From positions 73,096,457 to 73,160,456 of the forward strand of contig NC_086374.1 in the NCBI RefSeq assembly GCF_036588685.1: 64,000 nucleotides of DNA. The letters are read 5' to 3'. How positions within the stretch are numbered: the first letter of the stretch is position 1; each line of letters starts with the position of its first letter. This DNA is from Mytilus trossulus (Eukaryota; Mollusca; Bivalvia; Mytilida; Mytilidae). The notes beneath the pieces are model-generated. The model was not told the origin of the DNA. It saw nothing but the letters and a program-made list of their open reading frames with translations, and did not search any database. This document shows positions 21,971 through 36,800 of the stretch, in pieces. A program made the translations under genes and the position numbers.

Positions 21971-24800
21971 GTAAAACATTTAGTGACTTGAGAATTTCAG
22001 AAAAGGTATTAAAAGTCATAGGTAACATGTTTGGGACAGGATAATTGTTAAAAATCCTTTTTTTTTTGTTTCTTCTCTATTAATTTTAATGACACATGAA
22101 TAATTTTAGCGCTTATCTGTATATTATGAATATTCATTAAAGGGGAGTCGGGCAGAGGCGGATTTAGCCCCCCCCCCCTTTTTTCTGGAAAATATATAGG
22201 GAATCACTGAAGAATGGCCCCTGCGTATGAAAATTTCCGGATCCGCTACTGCGGAGGGGCCCTGATCCCAATATCCTGGGCTTTAAAACATGAAATCCCA
22301 AGGTTCTGAATTTATTATACAAATTAAATATCTCGACATCCCGAAATTTGAAAAACGAAATCCTGGACCCCGAAATGGTCAATCCTGAAATTTCGATCTT
22401 AAAAACACCCGTTCCAGTCGTCCCGAAAGTGTATTTTCTTTTTCCAGTCAATTTTCAGTTTAATAATTGATCCACAGCGGTCATTGATTAAGACCCTCTC
22501 TATTTAATAAACCCTTTGACTGCCGTGGATAGTAAACTTGAAAATGATATCAGACAGAAAATACACTTTATTCGTAGTATATGTATTTGTTTCAAAGTAA
22601 AAAGAAAAACGCACACCGGAGGTATAATCTGACTTAAATTTCGTGCAATGACGGATATAAGACAAAAAATACACTGTATTCGTAGTATTAATGCATGTTC
22701 AAAGTATACAGAAAAACGCAAACCGGAAGTCTAATTTGACTTAAAATTTCGCCCAATGACGGAAACATATCCGGACGTCTTTTTTCTCGTTTTTCACCCA
22801 AAATAACTCAATCTGAATAATCAACTGAATGGATGACAAATGCGATCATGCACTGCACCCATAGGACACAGAGGCATGATGATTAATTTATTGTGGAAAG
22901 AAGAGAAGCGACACCCAAAATGAGGTCTTCTCGTTTAATAGTAAAGATAGGAATTTTTTTTTGAGACAAGTGCCTGTGCAACAATATTAGATGTATGAAA
23001 CTTTGTAACGTGTACATGTCTCTGACTAGTAGATTTCATCTGACATTGACCTCATTTTCATTTATATATGTTACAGTAAATAGGTGAAATTAGGAATTAC
23101 ATGTAATTACTAAAATTTAGGAATTACAGGTAATTCCCGATGCACTTAGTTAATACAAGTAATTCATTAAACGGTAAAAGTTGAGCATTATACAGATAGT
23201 TTTTGACCAATTTCAGCAGACATGGTAATCAGAAATGGAATATTCTCCCAAAGCATTATGTTTTAACTTTTTAAAGAAAACTTTGAATTTGAAGAATATT
23301 TAGACTTATTGCCTTATAAAGATAAGATAATGTTATGTAGGTTAAGAACTGGAATGAACTGTTATGTGCATTAGCTTGGAGATATAAAAAAAATATGTCT
23401 TTTTGTTGTTGTTTTACCAAACACTTTCATTAAAATTAATTTGGCTCGTTTCATTTTCAATTTTTTTTGTCAAAGTATTAACTTTTGTCGCTTTAACAAA
23501 GATATAAAAAAATCAAATTTTTTGAACCAACCATTTTATCAGAAAAATTACACTGGTTATATATAGAAGTTTGAACAACACCAATTTTGATCACCGAGAA
23601 GCTTAATATTAAAACGTTAGCTGACTTTACAGAGTTATCTCCCTGTAGTGTTAGGTACCACCTTAAATCATTAATACAAATGTGAAATTATAATTCACTG
23701 TTAGCAGGCAATCTGATTTTATTTTGTTAAATTAGCCGAGAAACAAGGTTGATGAGTTGTGCACTTGCGAGTGAATATTTTGACCTTCAATTCAACCCTA
23801 GCTGAAGATGGGTTATCAATGTATTAAGCTATTAAAATTGTATCAATATATTAAGCTATAAAAATTGTAAGGGTTTTGCAAAACAAATAGTCTCGCCTAC
23901 TTTTTCTGTTAATCGCAGGCTCAACAAAAATGAGGAAAACATATTAAAATTTTCCTCTAGATACTATCTTTTGACTAGTACTGTAAGAAGCTTCTGTCAA
24001 AATTGGGTAAAAATCCAGGATGGTTTATAAAATCTGTTTTAAAAACTTTAACTGTGTATGTAATGTTAACTGGGGAAAAACTAGTCTAATTAGCTATATA
24101 AGTGTAACGTGTACATGTACATGTCTTACAGGACTCATCTGACCTTGATCTTATTTTTAAAGTTAAACTTTGATGAAAAGTTTCCATTGTTATGTTTTGT
24201 TTTAGAAAATATACACAACAGGTCAACTTTATTTGGGTATTGTATGGAATAATTGAATGGTGAATATTTTGTCTGATAGATTTATTCGGCATTAACCTCA
24301 TTGTTGGTTTGGTTCATGAGTCAATGTAAAGTATTCATAGTTAGATACTGTTATCAAACTATTAACTCTATGAGCTTTTTGGAATAATTGCAAGGTAAAA
24401 ACGATGTCTGACAGGGTTCATCTGATCTTGACCTAATTTACATGGATCATTGGTAATGCTGATTTTATTTGAATCGTAAATCAAAACCTTCAAATAACAC
24501 AATTGCAAACCAACATAAATGCAATCATGATATGTAAAGTAGGACGAGACATATCAGCGTGAGCACTCTTTTTAAAATAAATCATGAATGTTTGCAATTT
24601 TAAATTTTTTTTTGTGGGCAAATTTAGGAAGCTTTTAGTGCGCATGAATTCAGATAATCATGGAATAACGTCATACCTATGAAAAGTTTGAATTTCAAAC
24701 ATTGAAGAAATATTGAGCAATCTTGTTCAAGTTAAAGAACTGTGGCTTATCATCATTACCTAAAGGTATGAATAATCTTTGGGATAACCCAAATATTTCG

Positions 24801-24810
24801 CATATATACT
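24801..24810 (+). promoter_or_regulatory. Possible TATA element of the hydrolase gene
   Basis: CATATATACT lies about 40 bases before the ATG at 24845. If used, it implies a 5' UTR of roughly 10-15 bases, which is short. Weak evidence in AT-rich DNA. Confidence 0.25.
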
Positions 24811-24844
24811 TATGAACTATGTGTAGTCTATCGTAAAAGATAGT

Positions 24845-27800
24845 ATGTTGTTACTTTATCTTAGTACTGTTCTATTGTTGGTACAAGAATCGTCAGCAGT
24901 CGAATGTAAGTACCATGAAAGTATTCAACTCAAATAGTATCCAACTTCTTACTAATCTTCCATGATTACATTTTTTTTCTTTTTAATTTTCAGTTAATCT
25001 TAATACATCATCTAGTGGGTACTACAATGTCAACTTAAATTTTTTCCGATGGCTTCAAAGTGCTCCTACATATTTCATAGTGGATGGGACACGGTACAAC
25101 TTAAGCGATAAATCGTTATATAGCAACGCGAGCTATGGTGGGAATGGTGTCGATGAATTTGGATTCTATCAATCAATTAGATATCGATACTATGTCGGAA
25201 AGACGATAATCGATTGTTCTATAAATACCTACGATACCGGAAATCATATTGTGTTTGAGCAGGTGAGTATTTTCATCTTACTTTCTATGTTGATATCAAG
25301 GATTATGCATCTATGTAATTAATAACTTGATTTTTTTAACAGATATAGTCAGTACAATAAGTGTATACATATGTATTTCCATAAACACTTTCAAATGTTA
25401 CGGGGTATTCAAAACAACGACAAAATAAAACTCAAAGGCCCCAAGAAAATCTGGATTCTTTCTGGAAAAATGTTTCAAAATCTTCCTGGAAATGTTTGAA
25501 ATGTTTGAAATTCGACATAACAAAATTTATGGCTTCGAGAAATTTAATTCATGGTCCCTACAGCAAAATGAAAATAACGTTACTTCATTGGTTGGATTTC
25601 AATCTTTGTATTAACCAATCACAACATTAAGGTGTATACTTTAACCAAAATATACTAGATATTCGGAAATTGTAAGTTCTGACTGAACAAGGCCGAATTC
25701 ACTTAAAAACTAATAAGTCATAGTAAACAGGGACGAGATAAGTGAAAACAGTGGGACCAATTAACCGGAATCTCACAGCGAGCACAAGGACACTCCGTCT
25801 TCCAAATGAGAGTAGATGGTTAGAGACTGACAATTGAATATCAATGCATATAGTTGTTTGACATGAAGGTTTTTAACGCTCATTTTAGAAATTTGTAACT
25901 GGTGTTACGAACTCGAGGCCACAGTCATGTTCTGGAGATTTGCATTGTTATCAACAGACGACAGGGACATTTCCATCATTCTATCTAAAGAAAGGTCAAG
26001 TGAAAAACCTTGGTTATCTGAACTTTGGAGGAAGCATGCTTGGTAACAGTGAAGTACAAACGGGACAGTACGTATTTCTGAATTCATTAAGTTCTCATAG
26101 ATTGCTTTCAGTATTAGTTATCTTTGATTGACAAAGTAATTTGAAGTTGCAAAAATGCCAAAAAAAGTCGAAAGACGAAACAAAACTTGTCTAAAATAAA
26201 AAATAAAAAGGGCATACAATCGTTTACTATTTTGATTTGACATAAATATTTACTAGTAGAGGACTTTTAGAAAAATTCGTCAACCCAGTGTCCCGCCTAC
26301 TTTTGCTGTAAATCGCAGGCTCAACAAAAATGAGAGAACAAAATCAACAAGAATATTGCTCTTGATACTATCTTTTGATTGTAAGAAGCTTCTGTCCAAG
26401 TTTGGTAAAAATCAAGGATAGTTTATGAATCTAATTTTATTTTTTTTTAAACTTTAACTGCAGACTGTATGTTATGTTAACTGGAAGTCCATTTATAAGT
26501 AAAATACAGATTCATAAGTACAAAATATTTACAAAATTTCCTTCTAGATACTAGCTTTTGATCATAAACAAGCTTCTGTCCAAGTTTGGTACAAATAAAA
26601 AATAGTACAAGAAAGTTATTAAAATTTCTAAAAATTTAATCACAGAGTGATTGTGATGGTTCCTGGCAGAAAAGGAGTAGGTTCGGTAAGACCCCTTTTT
26701 GGCCCCAAAATATAGCAGTTTTACAAAATTGTGATAATGTAATCGTTAAGCCATTTTGTGGAAAGTGGAATGATTCTGCTACATAAATATGGGCTGTTTA
26801 CAATTTTAGCATTTTAGTAACATTTTAGACGGCATCTGTCTAAATTGAAAGTGGCCGCATTCGTGTTCATTCATGATATTTAAGTATATGTTGTATTTGA
26901 TGATAATACATAATATATATAAAGGTTGAGGATGAACACGGATGCGGCCACTTTCATTTTTGACAAAAACGATCTGAAAAGTGACGATTTTTGGCAGATT
27001 TGATAGATTTTTCATATTTAAGCTTGAATCGGAGCGTTTATGATGACTTAAGCAGTAAAAATCTTTCACAAACACTTATTGAATCAATTGAAATAGCCAC
27101 TTAAGTGTTTAAAAAGTGTCTAAAATATTTCGTCAGATGAACTTGAAAATTGAGGCCAAAATCGGCCTTACCGGACCTACTACTTTAGGTCAATTTAAAG
27201 TAAAATACGGAAAAATGGATTTATCATTTTACAAAATTTACTTCTTGATACTATCTTATGATCATAAACAAGCTTCTGTCCAAGTTTGGTACAAACCCAG
27301 GATAGTTTGAAAGAAAGTTATTAAAATTTTAAAAACTCTATCCACAGGCACAGAGTGAATGTAATGTTTTCCCGCAGAAAAACTAAGTCCATTTTATAAG
27401 TAAAGTACGGAAAAAAAAGGAATTTTATTTTTACAAAATTTACTTCTGAATACTATCGTATGATCATAAACAAGCTTCTGTCCAAGTTTAGTAGAAATCC
27501 AGTATGGTTTAAGAAAGTTATTAAAATTTCAAAAACTTTAACCACAGAGTGAATATTTGTGGACGCCGCCGCCGACGACGACACTGACGACGACGGAATG
27601 TAGGATCGCTTAGTCTCGCTTTTTCGACTTAAGTCGAAGGCTCGACAAAAATGATGATCTTGCTTTTGTAAATTCGGGAAATGTGTTGAAAATCATATCA
27701 GTAACCATTCTAAATCGGGAAAAAAAACCTGGTTTTTCAGATGGGATAATACAACAGCAAAGTTAACAGATGGAATGGGAGGTGGACCGATTGCTATCTT

Positions 27801-30800
27801 TGATGAAATGGGGAATACAGTTATTATATCACCGTTGGATAATTTTATGAGCTCATCGTTCTGGCATGAAGACTATCCTGGAGGACGTATCAATTTCGGT
27901 GTTATGGGTGGGGCTAAATCTATTCCAGCCAATTACCGACAACGATTTATATTACTTGCTTCGAGTTCTATCAATCAGGTAAGAAAAAATTCAATTGGTT
28001 GGTTGAAATTGGCCTTCTTGATGTCCAGCGGTCAATATTTCTTGCATGTTAAAGACTATAAATTCCAAAGTTAACAACATATTCAATTGTAAGGTCCTGC
28101 AATAGAGATCTAATGGGATGAAGGCAGGAAATTTTGACTGCAATTCGAAAACAGGATTTATTTGGATACGGACAGAAACCTTGCAACAGGCCACTTACGT
28201 ACCCCTTTAAGTGTTGTTTTTACCTTGCAGTTATACGTGGCACTCTCATTATACACGAGGCAAGTGATTTAACGTCACCATTCTGACAAGCATTACATAT
28301 TTTCACAGATTTCTATTTCTTTTAACACTGGGCGATATGCATACACGTCCAGAAGACAGTAAGTACCAAGCTGAAAAAATAAATAAAAGTATACCACCAT
28401 ACAAAAAGCTTTAAATCGTGATGCTACAGAATTTGTGAATTATATTAAACATATGACGCAACCTTTGAATTATACATAGACAGAAAACAGATGTCACTGA
28501 ATACCATAAACAAATATAAAAATGCAAAATATATAAATACTGCCTACTTTAATAAAGGATGACGAATATAACTGAAAGCAATCTCATATAACTTTTAAAT
28601 CTGTTGTATATGGTTGATAAAAAAAATCATGGCTTGCCTTCAGAAACTCAAGTATCACCATTTTACTTCTCTTGCACACAGTTACACCTTATATGAATAA
28701 GGAGATGTGCCGGTATGATTGCCAATGAGACACATATCCGAGTTCAAAGTTCAATTGAAGTAGATGTTAGCAATAATAGACAACTGATCGGTCTATAACA
28801 ATAATGAGAAGGGGAAAAATACCGTATAATCGGCCATAAAAATCCTCGACATGAAAAAAACTATGTTTTCTTTGCACTCCGATAATTTGGTCTATCATAT
28901 AAATCAATTCTATATTATTATTAACATTCCAAAGGCATTCCAAGAACTTGGCAAAGCCCTTAGGAAAGTATCTGGTGCTGCACCAAAGAAAGAATTTTAT
29001 CGTCAAAATGATGTTACTCTGAAATACTTGGGATATTGGACTGATAATGGTAATTATAATAGTGCAGAAAGTCGTAGATCTGCATAACTCGTAATTATAA
29101 TAGTGCAGAAAGTCGTAGATCTGCATAACTCGTAATAGTAGATCTGCATTACTCGTAATTATAATAGTGCAGAAAGTCGTAGATCTGCATAACTCGTAAT
29201 TATAATAGTGCAGAAAGTCGTAGATCTGCATAACTCGTAATTATAATAGTGTAGATCTTCATAACTCGTAATTATAATAGTACAGAAAGTCGTAGATCTT
29301 CATAACTCGTAATTATAATAGTGCAGAAAGTCGTAGATCTTCATAACTCGTAATTATAATAGTGTAGATCTTCATAACTCGTAATTATAATAGTGCAGAA
29401 AGTCGTAGATCTTCATAACTCGTAATTATAATAGTGCAGAAAGTCATAGATCTGCATAACTCGTAATTATGATAGTGCAGAAAGTCGTAGATCTTCATAA
29501 CTCGTAATTATAATAGTGCAGAAAGTCGTAGATCTGCATAACTCGTAATTATAATAGTGCAGAAAGTCGTAGATCTGCATTACTCGTAATTATAATAGTG
29601 CAGAAAGTCGTAGATCTGCATAACTCGTAATTTTCATAGTGCAGAAAGTCGTAGATCTTCATAACTCGTAATTATAATAGTGCAGAAAGTTGTAGATCTG
29701 CATAACTCGTAATTATAATAGTGTAGATCTTCATAACTCGTAATTATAATAGTGCAGAAAGTCGTAGATCTTCATAACTCGTAATTATAATAGTGCAGAA
29801 AGTCATAGATCTGCATAACTCGTAATTATAATAGTGCAGAAAGTCATAGATCTGCATAACTCGTAATTATAATAGTGCAGAAAGTCGTAGATCTGCATAA
29901 CTCGTAATTATAATAGTGCAGAAAGTCGTAGATCTGCATAACTCGTAATTATAATAGTGCAGAAAGTCGTAGATCTGCATTACTCGTAATTATAATAGTG
30001 CAGAAAGTCGTAGATCTGCATAACTCGTAATTATCATAGTGCAGAAAGTCGTAGATCTTCATAACTCGTAATTATAATAGTGCAGAAAGTCGTAGATCTT
30101 CATAACTCGTAATTATAACAGTGCAGAAAGTCGTAGATCTGCATAACTCGTAATTATAATAGTGCAGAAAGTCGTAGATCTGCATAACTTGTAATTATAA
30201 TAGTGCAGTAGGACACAGATCTGCCGAACTTTTATTTTGATAATATTGATTAATTGCTGTTTACTTAACGTCCAGTGGCAAATATTTCGTCCATGTTCAG
30301 GACGAGAACGAGTTTAAAACAATAAATACAATAGGTAGGTCTTCTTATAGAGGTCATCCGGGACGGTGGTTGGGGAAGTTTGGACTGACACTGGAAAATG
30401 AGGATATACTGGATATGGACATACATTTTGTCTTGCAACAGAACACCTACGGACACCTCAAAGATTTGTTGCAAGGGTTCTTAACGTGAAAAGACTGTGG
30501 TATTCTCTTTACACGAGGCATCGGACTTAACTTCCACATTCTGACCTGACATATTGAATAATAACAGCTTAAAATATGCACGACAATATTTTCATTGGTG
30601 GATTGGATTGCAGTCATTGAAAAATACTTTTTGTTATTCTTAACTCACTCATTATTTTTGATAAAACAGACTTTTGGACGGATGTAATATATTTGTGTTA
30701 ATTTTAATGACTTGACACATAGGAAAATGCTTGATCTTATTATTTACTTGGTAATGCCAAAAGAGCGACGAAAGATACCAGAAGGACATTCAAACTAATA

Positions 30801-33800
30801 TGTCGGAAGACAATGCCATGGCTAAAAAGACCAATAGACAAACAATATTACACAAAACACAACGTAAAGAACTATAGACTGAGCAAGATGAACCCCACCA
30901 AAAACTGGAAGTTTTCTCCGGTGATCCGGAAGGAGAGCACACCCTGCTCGAAATGTGACATTCGTCAGCATATTCAGCGAAAGCAAAATACTAGCATAAG
31001 TTTTTCGTCCAACCATAAAAATAGAAGTGCTTCATATTTAAGATGATGTCGACCTTAGTGAAAACAAATCATTTATTTTATTTATAGGTGCTTACTACTA
31101 TTACAACACAGAAGCGAATAAGACATACGAACAAACAATGAAAGACGTATTTGATTACGCACGACGTGAAAAGATACCGTACAGGTTTGTGTCAACTATA
31201 GCTTAAAATTTATAAGCATATCCAGCTTCAGTTTCAGTAACAGTGAAAAAAAAATCAGACAGAACTTGTAAAATAAATGTTGTTGTAAAAAAATATCCAT
31301 CGAGTCTTTTCTTATTCAGCATTTTTCATATATACTTTGAAGTAAATTTTACCGTACAGTTGTGGTTTATTTATTATATAATGTATTATATTAATACATT
31401 ATTTGTTTATATCTCCAGTTAGATTACTGGTGGTATTTATTAAATAATGTAAATTATATTTGTTTATTTACCAGATATCTCCAGTTAGATTCCTGGTGGT
31501 ATACCAAAGGATCTGGAGAGGGTGTAAAAGATTGGACAGCTAGACCTGATGTCTTCCCTCATGGAATTCAGTATGTTTCTTGGTATCATTTTTATGTTTT
31601 ATGTTTCGTGAAACAGTTTTATTTAAGTTTCTTTGTATAGTTTTCTATCTCTTGGTACAGTTCTTATATTCATGATATAGTTTTCAATATTTCTTCTTTA
31701 ATGTTTTATATTTTTCATATTTATGTTTCCTTGTAGGGTGTTGTATGGTTTTTTTTTTGTATTCTGCGTCGTTTGAACTCTAGTGGATAGTTGTTTCATT
31801 GACTTATTTCCTTAATTGTATACTGCATTATTACTTTTTTTTAGATCTGTCCACCAGTATACTAGATGGCCAATGGGAGCACATAATAGATATTGGTGAG
31901 TGATTAGTTCATCGAGAAAAATGTAAAGTTTACACAAGGATTTGTATACCTTACCATCCAAGTTCATGGTTTACATTTGTTCATCTGTTAAAATAAAATA
32001 CTCGAGTCTTTCATATAGTATTGCATCGGCATTGGAACAACAACACTGCATCTCCGAATACACCGATTTTTTTCATGCGCCCGGTGATCATGTAGTTGCG
32101 GACTAAGACGTGACAATAAGCGTGTTGGTCTAGTATACAAAGTGGAGTTTATATCCATATCATATTACACATATAACATAATCTGGTCCTGATCCTGAAT
32201 ACTACTATGCATTTAACTTGTCACTGGAGGTCAAGCAACCTTCAATCAATTCATCATCCGATTTCCTTTTGATATCGTGGTATTCAAGATTGATGTTCAA
32301 AGGAATGGTCCAAACCGTAAAATACATATGTAAAGGACATACATTTTTACATGGCGTACAGCAACTAATGATACGGAAACACTAATCGCATTGACACAAA
32401 TATAAAAACTAGAGTGTCGCTCACCTTGGTATATGTGAATTAAACAAAGGAAGCAGACAGTTCATGACAAAATTGTGTTTAGGTGATTGTGATGTGTTTG
32501 TACATCTTACTTTACTGAAAATTCTTGCTGCTTACAGTTATCTCTATCTATAATGAACTTGTCCGTGTAGTTTCAGTGGAAAATGTTAGTAAAAATATCT
32601 CTTTCTATAATAATATTCAAGATAATAACCCAAAACAGCAAACTTTCCTTAAAATTACCAATTTAGGGGCAGCACTCTAACAACGAGTTGTCCCATTCGT
32701 CTTAAAATTTCAGGGCAGATAGATCTTGACCAGATAAACAATTTTACCTCTTGTCAGATTTGCTTTAAATGCTTTGGTTTTTGAGTAATAACCAACAACT
32801 GCATTTAACCTCCATGTTCTATTTTTAGCTGTGGCGGCCATCTTGGATGGTTGGCCGGGTAAAAAAACACAAACTTTAAACTAGATACATCAATGCTGAT
32901 TGTGGCCAAGTTTGGATTAATTTGGCCCGGTAGTTTCAGAGGAGAAGATTTTTGTAAAAGACCATGGATATTTACGATAAATGGTTAAAAATTGACTATA
33001 AAGGGCAATAACTCCTAAAGGGGTCAACTGACCATTTTGGTTATGTTGACTTATTTAGAAATCTTATTTTGCTGAACATTATTGCTGTTTACAGTTTATC
33101 TCCATCTATAATAATATTCAAGATAATAACCAAAAACAGTAAAATTTCCTTAAAATTACCAATTTAGGGGCAGCAACCCAACAATGGGTTGTCTGATTCA
33201 TTTGAAAATTTCATGGCAGATAGATCTTGACCTGATAAACAATTTTACCCTTGTCAGATTTGCTCTAAATGCTTTGGTTTTTGAGTTATAAGCCAAAAAC
33301 TGCATTTTACCCCTATGTTCTATTTTTAGCCATGGCGGCCATCTTGGATGATTGGCCGGGTAAAAAAACACTAACTTTAAACTAGATACATCAATGATGA
33401 TTGTGGCCAAGTTTTGTTTAATTTGGCCCAGTAGTTTCAGAGGAGAAGATTTTTGTAAAAGTTAACGCCGGACGCCGGACGACGGAGGACGACGGACGAC
33501 GGACGCCAAGTGATGAGAAAAGCTCAATTGGCCCTTCGGGCCCGGTGAACTAAAAATAAAAAGGAAGAGGACAAAGGGACAAACAGCAATCTAATTAAAA
33601 TATTGATCTCTGATTACGTTATACTACTTTTAGATTGTGACAAACAGTAGTCTATAAAACTATACTAGTATACAGGAACCTAAAGGCGGAGCAACACAGA
33701 ATAGCAAGCATTAGCTTGGGATCCTGGCTCACCGCTCGACAGCAACACTATAAGATTGGGTCAGGGTAACAGGCTAAGCAAGCAGCTCCTGATTCGGAAG

Positions 33801-36800
33801 TGATAACTGTTAAAAAAGATTTTTGGAAATAGGACATTTGTTTTTATATAATCTTAATGCATAGATATTATTTGTATATATAGCTATATTTAAAGTGGGA
33901 CAAAATATAAGACATTAGTATCTATGGTATCATTTTAATATAAACAACGAATTTTAGGTCAGTTGATAATGTGTACGCAAAACAGAATGGAGGAAAATAT
34001 AATTTTGTGATGGCCCCCTTAGTGGCTGTTCCTAATGATACCGTAAGTTAATGGTATTATTATAGTTAACCCTTAGCAGCGATTTTTGTTTATAATTATG
34101 ATACATAAGTGAAATCATGTGATCCATTAATTGATTATTTCGCGATAGCACGGTACTCTATTTGGTGTTTTTTTACGATAATATCAGAACGGTACTGTTA
34201 GTAAATGTTCCGAACGATACCATTATAAAACGACTATTTATTGGCCTTTAGTACTGTTTCTTGTGATATCGTAATAAAATAACGCATGTTAGCTAGTTCT
34301 AATGATTTAGGATCAAATGCAGTACTACAGTAATAAAAACAAATCAATTTAACAATATGCATCTTGAAAGTTGGAAGTTTCTGGTGATGTAAAACCTTGT
34401 AGAACTTTGACAGGCTGATTTCTCAGACTGATTCCTAAAATAATCTTTTGAAGAAAATGTTTAAAATCCACCAGTATACATGTAATTGTTTGTTTATACT
34501 TTTGAAGTTATATTTCATATGTTATTCTTTGTTTTAACGTCAATGTCTATTTCCAGAGTTTTTGGTATGATTTGATGAAAAATGCTACCAGCTGGGGTCT
34601 CAAAATGTATGAACAGGTAATATTTTAGTGTTCGTTAGCTGTCTATTTGTTGGTCATGATTAATTTTCTAATTACCTTAAATTTCTAATAGCCAACTGTT
34701 AAAGTGGATATGGTTTTAACAAAATACGTAATTTGGTAACGTTGAAATAATTCTACATATAAAATACAGAGGTGTGGTCTGTTTGCCTATGAAACAACTA
34801 TTTACAAAAGTGTAAATGAAGTGGATTGAAGCAACTGTATAGGTCACCTTACGGTATTCCAGAAGGTGAAGCAACACTTATATCATATAATTAGCTACAA
34901 TAGTGATGGCTCCGACATGACAATAAATGAAACAATGCAAGTTAAAAAAAAAACATCGACCTAATTTATGAGTTCGCTTTCGAAGAAATTACTAATTAAT
35001 AACTCCAATTTATAAACAAATTAAAGTTCTGTCCGCGACAACCTGTCAACTACATTGTTATTTATCAGCATTCAAACCAACCAGAAACGTTATTCAGCTT
35101 GTAAATATAAAACAAATACAGATAAACAAAAAGATGCCTCGAAGTCAACATACAGTCTTCAACAAAAGCCATGTGTTTATGACAAATGCCAAGCTCTACG
35201 TCGCCCGGTTCTAAAAAAAAATCGAATAAACTGAATACATGAACTCTGGTTGAATCAACTAATCATACCACATCTCCTTATTTTTTGCCTAATGATTGAT
35301 TATCGATTTAAAAACAGAATACCAGAAAACTGTCCTTCATAATCACGATAACTTAATTGTGATTAATACAATACTTTAAATGCACTGCTCAGCTGGTTCC
35401 ATCATCAGATGGATCCCCTCTTCTCGTCTGTTTCAAAGGGGTGCGCCGACTGAGTTGATCAGACTCAGTCAGGAACCAGTTAACTCTTCAACTGCTCTTC
35501 TTTCTTCTTCCATACCCAACCAGAAGCTTCCTCTGCCTGTCCCCCAACTTTTTCAACCAATCCTTTTCTTACAGGTTCATTTAGTCCTAGGGACCACAAG
35601 GCTTTCCAAAATGTTTGAGAAACAAAGCCTCAACAGCCTACCTCTACTTGAAAATACCATGTCCTCCAATTCTTCTCTTGGATGTCTGTTACCAATTCCT
35701 AGTACTTGGCAAGCTTCTCTCATGGGCTTCTGCCAGTCTTGTTTCCCATTGTACTGTTAGCTCTACAAGAATGATCTGTCAGCTGATTCTGGACCCAGCA
35801 CAATGTCAGAGGGTTGTTGTTAAAATCTCTCTTTTAAAGGATGGTCTTTCCCCCAACGTCGGCCTGAATCTCCCAGTCATTTGCTGTTGCTAGAATACCA
35901 CTGGCTTTGCTTTATGTGTTTCTTGACGACTCTCCACCGCCTTTGATGAAGTTGATGAACTTTGGACCCTTCTCAATCATTGTCTTCTCCCTCCTCTGTG
36001 TGTCCAAGACTGCTGTTATTTCTCGAAGGACTTGGTCATGGCGCCATGTGTATCAACCATCCTTCAGAGCTGTCCTGCAAACGACGAAACATATTCTAGG
36101 TTTGCTGGCTTATCGCACAACTTACAACTAGTGTCTTCAATCAGTTTCTACATTGTAGGTTTGTGGGTGTTGCATGGTAGTACGTCGTATACTGATCTTA
36201 ATAAGAAGCTTATCTTCTGCCCGTCCATGCTACACATCTCGTGCCAACTTATCTTTCGTGGCCTTGTCATTTCCCATTTCATATATTGCCCTTATTCCTA
36301 ACTTTGCAGAGAAATACAAAAGAGAAAAACCAAGCAGGTTTCAAGTTGCATAACCTCCATGTGTCTATGCTTTGATTGAAATCTATTTTGTTTTACATTG
36401 TTAAAGGATCTTGAAGTAGTACATAAACTTTAACCTTTTTAGTAGAAATTATTTGTTTTCTCATTTAAAAGGATTGGCTGAATGTTGAGACATTATTATC
36501 CAATGACCTGGCAGAAGATCTATCTTTAGGAGAACGATGGTTGACAGAAATGGGAAACGCAGCAGAATTCAACAATATTACTATCCAGTACTGTATGTCC
36601 TTGCCTCGACATGGATTGATGAGCACTAAAATTCCAGTAGTTACACAGGTAAGAAGTAACAAACATTGTAAAAACAACGACAACAGAATAACAAAAAAAT
36701 AGGAATTGGAAAACCGAATGTTGTGCATATACTTATGATTTAGAAAAAAAGTTGATTTTTTGCAGTCAATCTCTTTGTGTTTCAGATGATAGCCTTATTC

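Larger units (their letters stand above)
21271..24840. other. Intergenic repeat zone before the hydrolase gene
   Basis: No gene found. Contents: a perfect small palindrome CCCGCGAAATCGCGGG near 21474-21489; repeat A (+) at 21710-21970; a short dispersed repeat at 22150-22260; two tandem 120-bp blocks at about 22510-22760, each with ACACT-TATTCGTAGTAT and GAAAAACGCA-ACCGGA; repeat-H fragments (GTACATGTCTCTGACTAGTAG, GACATTGACCTCATTTTC) near 22980-23060; a repeat E start at 23886 (TCTCGCCTACTTTTTCTG); and repeat H again at 24070-24560. Confidence 0.6.

Noticed and set aside
22164-22451. 95-codon minus ORF
   Set aside because: Overlaps a short dispersed repeat and has low-complexity GSG-type content with no family motif.
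28309-28358. Possible hydrolase exon with CAG acceptor and GTAAGT donor
   Set aside because: It leaves two bases over and puts exon 5 out of frame. Exons 4 and 5 (28935-29049) join directly in phase 0 without it.
28767-29231. 154-codon minus-strand ORF
   Set aside because: Its repetitive part is the 41-bp minisatellite read backwards, and it overlaps a real exon on the other strand.
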